Shown one piece after another: positions 6,711 to 11,160 of a stretch of 11,160 nucleotides of DNA. Position 1 is the first letter of the stretch. Each line of letters opens with the position of its first letter. A program made the position numbers and the translations under genes. The stretch covers positions 1 through 11,160 of the forward strand of contig DASUFI010000264.1 in NCBI GenBank assembly GCA_036274635.1. Reading direction: 5' to 3'. The DNA comes from DASUFI01 sp036274635 (GTDB lineage: Bacteria; Planctomycetota; B15-G4). Under the pieces are notes generated by a model. That model saw nothing but the letters and a program-made list of their open reading frames with translations. It did not search any database and had not been told where the DNA came from.

Positions 6711-8168
6711 TCAGCCCTTGGAGTGCGCGGGAGGCAGGATGGTGAACATGACGCGCGCGAACAGGCCCTTGACGGCCGGCATGAGGCGCACGTTCGCGCC
6801 GGTGATGCGCGGGAACTCGCGCGCGAAGTAGGCCGACCTCGAGAGGGCGGAGGTCATCCACGCCACCTCGGCCGGCGAGCGCGAGTCGTCCGGCAGCGCC
6901 ACCTCGCCCGCGAACATGAGCGAGCGGTGCGAGGACGTGCCGCGCTTCTCGATCTTCTTCTTCTTGGACGGGTAGTTGATGACGTCGCGGCCGTCGAGGT
7001 CGAGCAGCTCCATGCTGTCGGGCACGACGCCGGGCAGCGCCTGCAGCGCGTCGCTCCAGTACACGCGGTCGGCGCTGAAGGCGTGAGCGATCGCGACCTC
7101 GCTGGCCAGCTTGTCGTGCAGCTTGGGCAGGTCCTTCAGCGAGACGTGCGCCTTCTTCGCGTTGGACTCGGCCTGGTTGACGAGCTTGGCCGTCTCGCCT
7201 TCGAGGTCGGCGGCCTCGTACCACAGCACGCCGCCGAGGGCGAGCACGGCCAGCACCAGGCCTGCGGCCGTGCGCACGGGGAAGTTGGCCTTGAGGCCCG
7301 GCGGCCGGCGCAGCTCGCGGAACATGTCCACGCCGAGGAAGCGCTGGCGCAGCGCCGCGGCGGCCAGCGCGGCCGCGGCCGACTCGGGGTCCGCGGGGCA
7401 GGCCGGCGCGCAGCGGGTCGTGAGGCCGTAGAGCAGCTCGCAGTCGGGCTGCAGCGTGGCGCCGTCGTCGCCGAGGTGCAGCAGCACGCCGTCCACCTCG
7501 CCGAGGCCCAGCTCCTCGCGCGCGTGGGCCACGAGGCTGAGCACCGCCAGGCCGATCTGGTGCGGTCCGGCCGCGGCGTCGAAGAGGCGCGCGGCGATGG
7601 GCGTGTCGCGCCAGCCCAGGATGGCGATGCCGCACTCGCTGCCGGCCAGCACGCGGATGACCGCCTTCCACGAGCGCGGCCGGCGCTTGAGCGCCGAGGC
7701 GCGCTCCCACAGCGCCCAGGCCACCGGCAGCAGGCGCGCGCCGTGGCGCGTCTTGCCGTCCGTGTCGAGGCCCTCGAGCAGGCGCTCGGCGGAGCGGCGC
7801 CGGCTGGCCACGAGCGCCAGGTGCGGTCCGCCGGGCAGGCGCACGGGCTGGAAGCCCGCCACCAGGTCGTCCGCCGCGAAGCCGAGCCGGCTGGCGAGCA
7901 GCTCGCTGGGCGCGACGCCCTGCTCCTCGCCGCCGAGGCGGCGCGTGATCGTGAAGGCGCAGCGCGGGTCGATGCCCAGCGCCATGCGCCCGCGGAGCTT
8001 CTTCGCCTGCCCCCAGCGCTGCAGGCAACCCGCCAGGCTGCCCTCGTCCACCGTCTCGCGCTCCGTCGCGACCACCTTCGGCCCGCGGGGCGACCAGGCG
8101 ACCGTGACGGCCACGAGGCAGTCGGCGCCGAGGTAGACGCCGGTGGCTTGCATCCACCGCAGCGACAT
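6711..8168 (-). CDS. pilM: PilM-PilN fusion (GspL-like) inner-membrane assembly protein
   Basis: This 485-residue protein combines two roles normally split in T4P systems. Residues 1 to about 285 look like a cytoplasmic actin-like PilM/GspL domain: the start reads GVYLGADCLVAVTVAWS, as in the first phosphate loop of this fold, followed by GRMALGIDP (60-68) and a C-terminal lobe with SLVAHAREELGLGEVDGVLL (211-230). A single membrane helix follows at about 299-317 (RTAAGLVLAVLALGGVLWY), then a coiled coil (about 320-360) and a periplasmic PilN-like ferredoxin domain (about 365-480, with YWSDALQALPGVVPDSMELL). A Lys-rich loop at 402-408 is distinctive. The PilN peptide that docks onto PilM (NLLP-type) is not seen, as expected if the two are covalently joined. 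The start at 8168 is supported by GGAGGAG 9 nt upstream. GspL has the same architecture, so that name is equally defensible. Confidence 0.82.
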   Translation of the reverse strand: MSLRWMQATGVYLGADCLVAVTVAWSPRGPKVVATERETVDEGSLAGCLQRWGQAKKLRGRMALGIDPRCAFTITRRLGGEEQGVAPSELLASRLGFAADDLVAGFQPVRLPGGPHLALVASRRRSAERLLEGLDTDGKTRHGARLLPVAWALWERASALKRRPRSWKAVIRVLAGSECGIAILGWRDTPIAARLFDAAAGPHQIGLAVLSLVAHAREELGLGEVDGVLLHLGDDGATLQPDCELLYGLTTRCAPACPADPESAAAALAAAALRQRFLGVDMFRELRRPPGLKANFPVRTAAGLVLAVLALGGVLWYEAADLEGETAKLVNQAESNAKKAHVSLKDLPKLHDKLASEVAIAHAFSADRVYWSDALQALPGVVPDSMELLDLDGRDVINYPSKKKKIEKRGTSSHRSLMFAGEVALPDDSRSPAEVAWMTSALSRSAYFAREFPRITGANVRLMPAVKGLFARVMFTILPPAHSKG

Positions 8169-8177
8169 GGTGGCTCA

Positions 8178-8184
8178 CTCCTCC
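8178..8184 (-). promoter_or_regulatory. Strong ribosome binding site of the PilM-PilN gene
   Basis: The minus strand reads GGAGGAG, followed by 9 nt and the ATG at 8168. It is the clearest Shine-Dalgarno sequence in the window and fixes the start over the longer upstream open frames. It also forms the last two codons of an 8-codon upstream frame (ATG at 8201, TGA at 8177-8175). Confidence 0.8.
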
Positions 8185-8222
8185 GGGAGGGACGCGGGCA
8201 TGGCGCATCCGGGGCGGCCAGG

Positions 8223-8241
8223 CCGGGCGCGTCACGCCCGG
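8223..8241 (-). other. Stem-loop in the PilM-PilN leader
   Basis: Arms CCGGGCG (8223-8229) and CGCCCGG (8235-8241) are perfectly complementary with a 5-nt loop. In the minus-strand transcript this hairpin comes after the larger one at 8269-8311 and before the PilM ribosome binding site. No U-tract follows, so it does not look like a standard intrinsic terminator. It may be an RNA processing or stability element, or chance in GC-rich DNA. Confidence 0.5.
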
Positions 8242-8268
8242 GCATGGAACTCCGGCCGCATCAGGCAG

Positions 8269-8311
8269 CCGGGCCGGCCCCACCGACGACACGTCGGGAG
8301 AGCCGGCCCGG
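8269..8311 (-). other. Large compound stem-loop between pilin and machinery genes
   Basis: Outer arms CCGGGCCGGC (8269-8278) and GCCGGCCCGG (8302-8311) pair over 10 bp. After a 4x4 internal loop, inner arms CCGACG (8283-8288) and CGTCGG (8292-8297) pair over 6 bp around an ACA triloop (plus strand; TGT in the transcript). It starts 26 nt past the pilin stop. There is no run of U after it, so it could be a partial terminator, a 3' stabiliser of pilin mRNA or a processing site. Any of these would leave more pilin than machinery transcript, which is common for pilin-first operons. Confidence 0.75.
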
Positions 8312-8336
8312 TCCAGCTACGACGGGTTCTTCAGGC

Positions 8337-8780
8337 TCAGCTGCCGTGCGTCTGCAGGGGGCTGATCTCGGCCACGATCGTGCTGCTCGAATCGTCGAAG
8401 CCGTCCTGGTTGAACACCACCGTGTAGGCGCCGTAACCGGCGGACGCGCCCACGCGGGTCAGCGTCAGCTCCCAGCCGGTCTCCAGCGAGGTCTCGCCCG
8501 ACGGGACGGCGATGTCGCCGACGGTGAAGTACTCCGGCTCGACCATCGCGGTGTCGAGCTCGGTGATGTCCGCCGCGTACGTGCCCTGACGAGCGTGGTA
8601 GCGCTCCTGGGCCGAGTGCACCGTCGCGAGGTAGTTGAACGCCTCGGCGGCCTTGCTGCGCTCGACCGACGCGAGGAAGCGCGGCACCGCGAACGCCGCC
8701 AGGACACCGATGATCACCACGACGACGGCGAGCTCGACGAGCGTGAAGCCGCCGACCCCCCGCTTGTTCTGCATCTTCAC
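8337..8780 (-). CDS. Type IV pilin-like protein with class III leader
   Basis: This is a filament subunit processed by a prepilin peptidase. The short basic leader (KMQNKRGVGG) ends in Gly, and cleavage before Phe gives FTLVELAVVVVIIGVLAAFAVPRF with the conserved Glu5 and the hydrophobic N-terminal helix. The helix continues through SVERSKAAEAFNYLATVHSA, followed by a small beta region (WELTLTRVG, YGAYTVVFNQ). Length is 147 residues from GTG at 8780 or 145 from ATG at 8774. GTG is preferred because AGAGGAG sits 8 nt upstream of it but 14 nt from ATG. The protein has no cysteine, so it lacks the D-region disulfide of many T4a major pilins. An Asp-rich stretch, NQDGFDDSSS, near the C-terminus could be a metal-binding loop as in GspG; this is speculative. 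It heads the assembly cluster, so it is probably a major subunit. Confidence 0.93.
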   Translation of the reverse strand: MKMQNKRGVGGFTLVELAVVVVIIGVLAAFAVPRFLASVERSKAAEAFNYLATVHSAQERYHARQGTYAADITELDTAMVEPEYFTVGDIAVPSGETSLETGWELTLTRVGASAGYGAYTVVFNQDGFDDSSSTIVAEISPLQTHGS

Positions 8781-8788
8781 TTTGAGTG

Positions 8789-8795
8789 CTCCTCT
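8789..8795 (-). promoter_or_regulatory. Ribosome binding site of the pilin, deciding a GTG start
   Basis: The minus strand reads AGAGGAG, then 8 nt (CACTCAAA), then GTG at 8780. Spacing to the in-frame ATG at 8774 would be 14 nt, so the GTG start fits better. The choice changes the leader by two residues only. Confidence 0.65.
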
Positions 8796-8890
8796 GAAAT
8801 CCCGCCGGTGGGGACCCCCCATGGGGCCTTCCGGACATGGAGGGTTTGGTAACGACGGGGGCTTTCGGAGGCCTGCGCCTCCCGACTTGA

Positions 8891-8928
8891 GGGAATCCCC
8901 CGTCACGCCCCGCAGGACGCCGATTCCC
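8891..8928. repeat. Dyad GGGAATC-N24-GATTCCC
   Basis: Perfect 7-bp inverted arms lie at 8891-8897 and 8922-8928, centres 31 bp apart, about three helical turns. The spacing suits a dimeric or paired regulator binding one face of DNA. A single such pair can arise by chance; its relation to the second GGGAA dyad is what makes it notable. Confidence 0.4.
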
Positions 8929-8977
8929 GCCCCCCGCCGCAGCGGCCTGCTCGCGCGGTCCTTCCCCCTCAAGGGTC

Positions 8978-9004
8978 GGGAACGGCGGCGTCGATGTCGT
9001 TCCC
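8978..9004. repeat. Dyad GGGAACG-N13-CGTTCCC
   Basis: Perfect 7-bp inverted arms lie at 8978-8984 and 8998-9004, centres 20 bp apart, about two helical turns. It shares the GGGAA core with the dyad at 8891-8928. It lies 35-61 nt upstream of the preferred kinase start and contains an alternative in-frame kinase ATG at 8994. Confidence 0.4.
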
Positions 9005-9008
9005 TCCG

Positions 9009-9022
9009 CTCGCGCGCGCGAG
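9009..9022. repeat. 14-bp perfect palindrome CTCGCGCGCGCGAG
   Basis: An alternating CG run flanked by CT and AG gives a perfect 14-bp palindrome ending 16 nt before the preferred kinase start. It could be an operator, a Z-DNA-prone tract or a leader hairpin, but simple CG runs are also expected in DNA of this composition. Confidence 0.35.
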
Positions 9023-9038
9023 ACGGCCGGGATCCGTC

Positions 9039-11160
<2,122 letters not shown>

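Larger units (their letters stand above)
8781..9038. promoter_or_regulatory. Divergent regulatory region between pilin and hybrid kinase genes
   Basis: These 258 bases carry no convincing gene and must hold the promoters for the pilin (minus) and the kinase (plus). I found no good sigma-70 pair and no sigma-54 GG/GC element. The least GC-rich patch is near 8843-8855. Visible structure: a 6-bp stem GGAGGC/GCCTCC with a 4-nt loop (8867-8882), the palindrome CCCCATGGGG (8817-8826), two GGGAA-type dyads (listed separately) and a pair of inverted related words, CCCTCAAG-TCGGGA (minus strand, 8893-8880) and CCCTCAAGGGTCGGGA (plus strand, 8966-8981). Confidence 0.6.

Noticed and set aside
6193..8292. 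699-codon minus-strand frame overlapping the PilM-PilN gene
   Set aside because: It is a frame-shifted shadow of the real gene, Arg/Gly/Pro-rich throughout, and lacks a ribosome binding site matching its start.
8269..8311. Calling the large hairpin an intrinsic terminator
   Set aside because: No U-rich tract follows in the transcript and the next gene is on the same strand, so it is kept as a stem-loop of undecided function.
6477..8852. 791-codon plus-strand open frame opposite the PilM-PilN gene and pilin
   Set aside because: It spans several real minus-strand genes and their spacers, and its product is compositionally biased without domains.
8781..9038. A small RNA, riboswitch or tRNA in the divergent intergenic region
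   Set aside because: No conserved RNA core, tRNA arm pattern or clear promoter-terminator pair could be seen; only short inverted repeats are present.

Overview
The window comes from a strongly GC-rich Gram-negative-type bacterium. Nearly every codon ends in G or C, and the genes encode an outer-membrane secretin, a lipoprotein and a class III prepilin. The style of the proteins (a short pilin with the leader junction GG|FTLVE, a PilM protein fused to a PilN-like segment, a compact secretin) makes Planctomycetota my best guess. That is weak inference; Myxococcota or another GC-rich phylum is not excluded.

Bases 1-8780 hold one minus-strand cluster for a type IV pilus / type II secretion-like machine. 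In transcription order (right to left) it encodes a type IV pilin (8780-8337), a PilM-PilN fusion resembling GspL (8168-6711), a PilO/GspM-like protein (6703-5921), a membrane-anchored PilP/GspC-like protein (5924-5016), the assembly ATPase PilB/GspE (5019-3187), the platform protein PilC/GspF (3190-2087), a secretin PilQ/GspD (2085-199), and the start of a lipoprotein that runs off the left edge (202-1). From the PilO-like gene onwards the genes touch or overlap, four junctions by exactly 4 nt (GTGA or ATGA) and one with a 1-nt gap, so this is almost certainly one translationally coupled operon. The pilin is separated from the machinery genes by 168 nt holding two stem-loops. These could set a high pilin to low machinery expression ratio.

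Bases 8781-9038 form a divergent regulatory region with no gene. It holds several inverted repeats, including two dyads built from GGGAA-type half-sites. No clear sigma-70 or sigma-54 promoter could be recognised.

Bases 9039-11160 (plus strand) encode a hybrid sensor histidine kinase with about six membrane helices, HisKA, HATPase and two receiver domains. It is cut by the right edge inside the second receiver. Its position back to back with the pilin makes it a candidate regulator of the cluster, but nothing in the sequence proves that.

Together the minus-strand genes make a plausible complete assembly core: an inner-membrane ATPase and platform, an alignment complex (PilM/N-O-P), an outer-membrane secretin and a pilin. 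No PilT retraction ATPase, prepilin peptidase or minor pilins are in the window. The architecture mixes T4P and T2SS traits, so pilus and secretion roles both remain open. No RNA genes, CRISPR arrays or mobile elements were seen, and no stretch of more than 300 bases lacks a gene.
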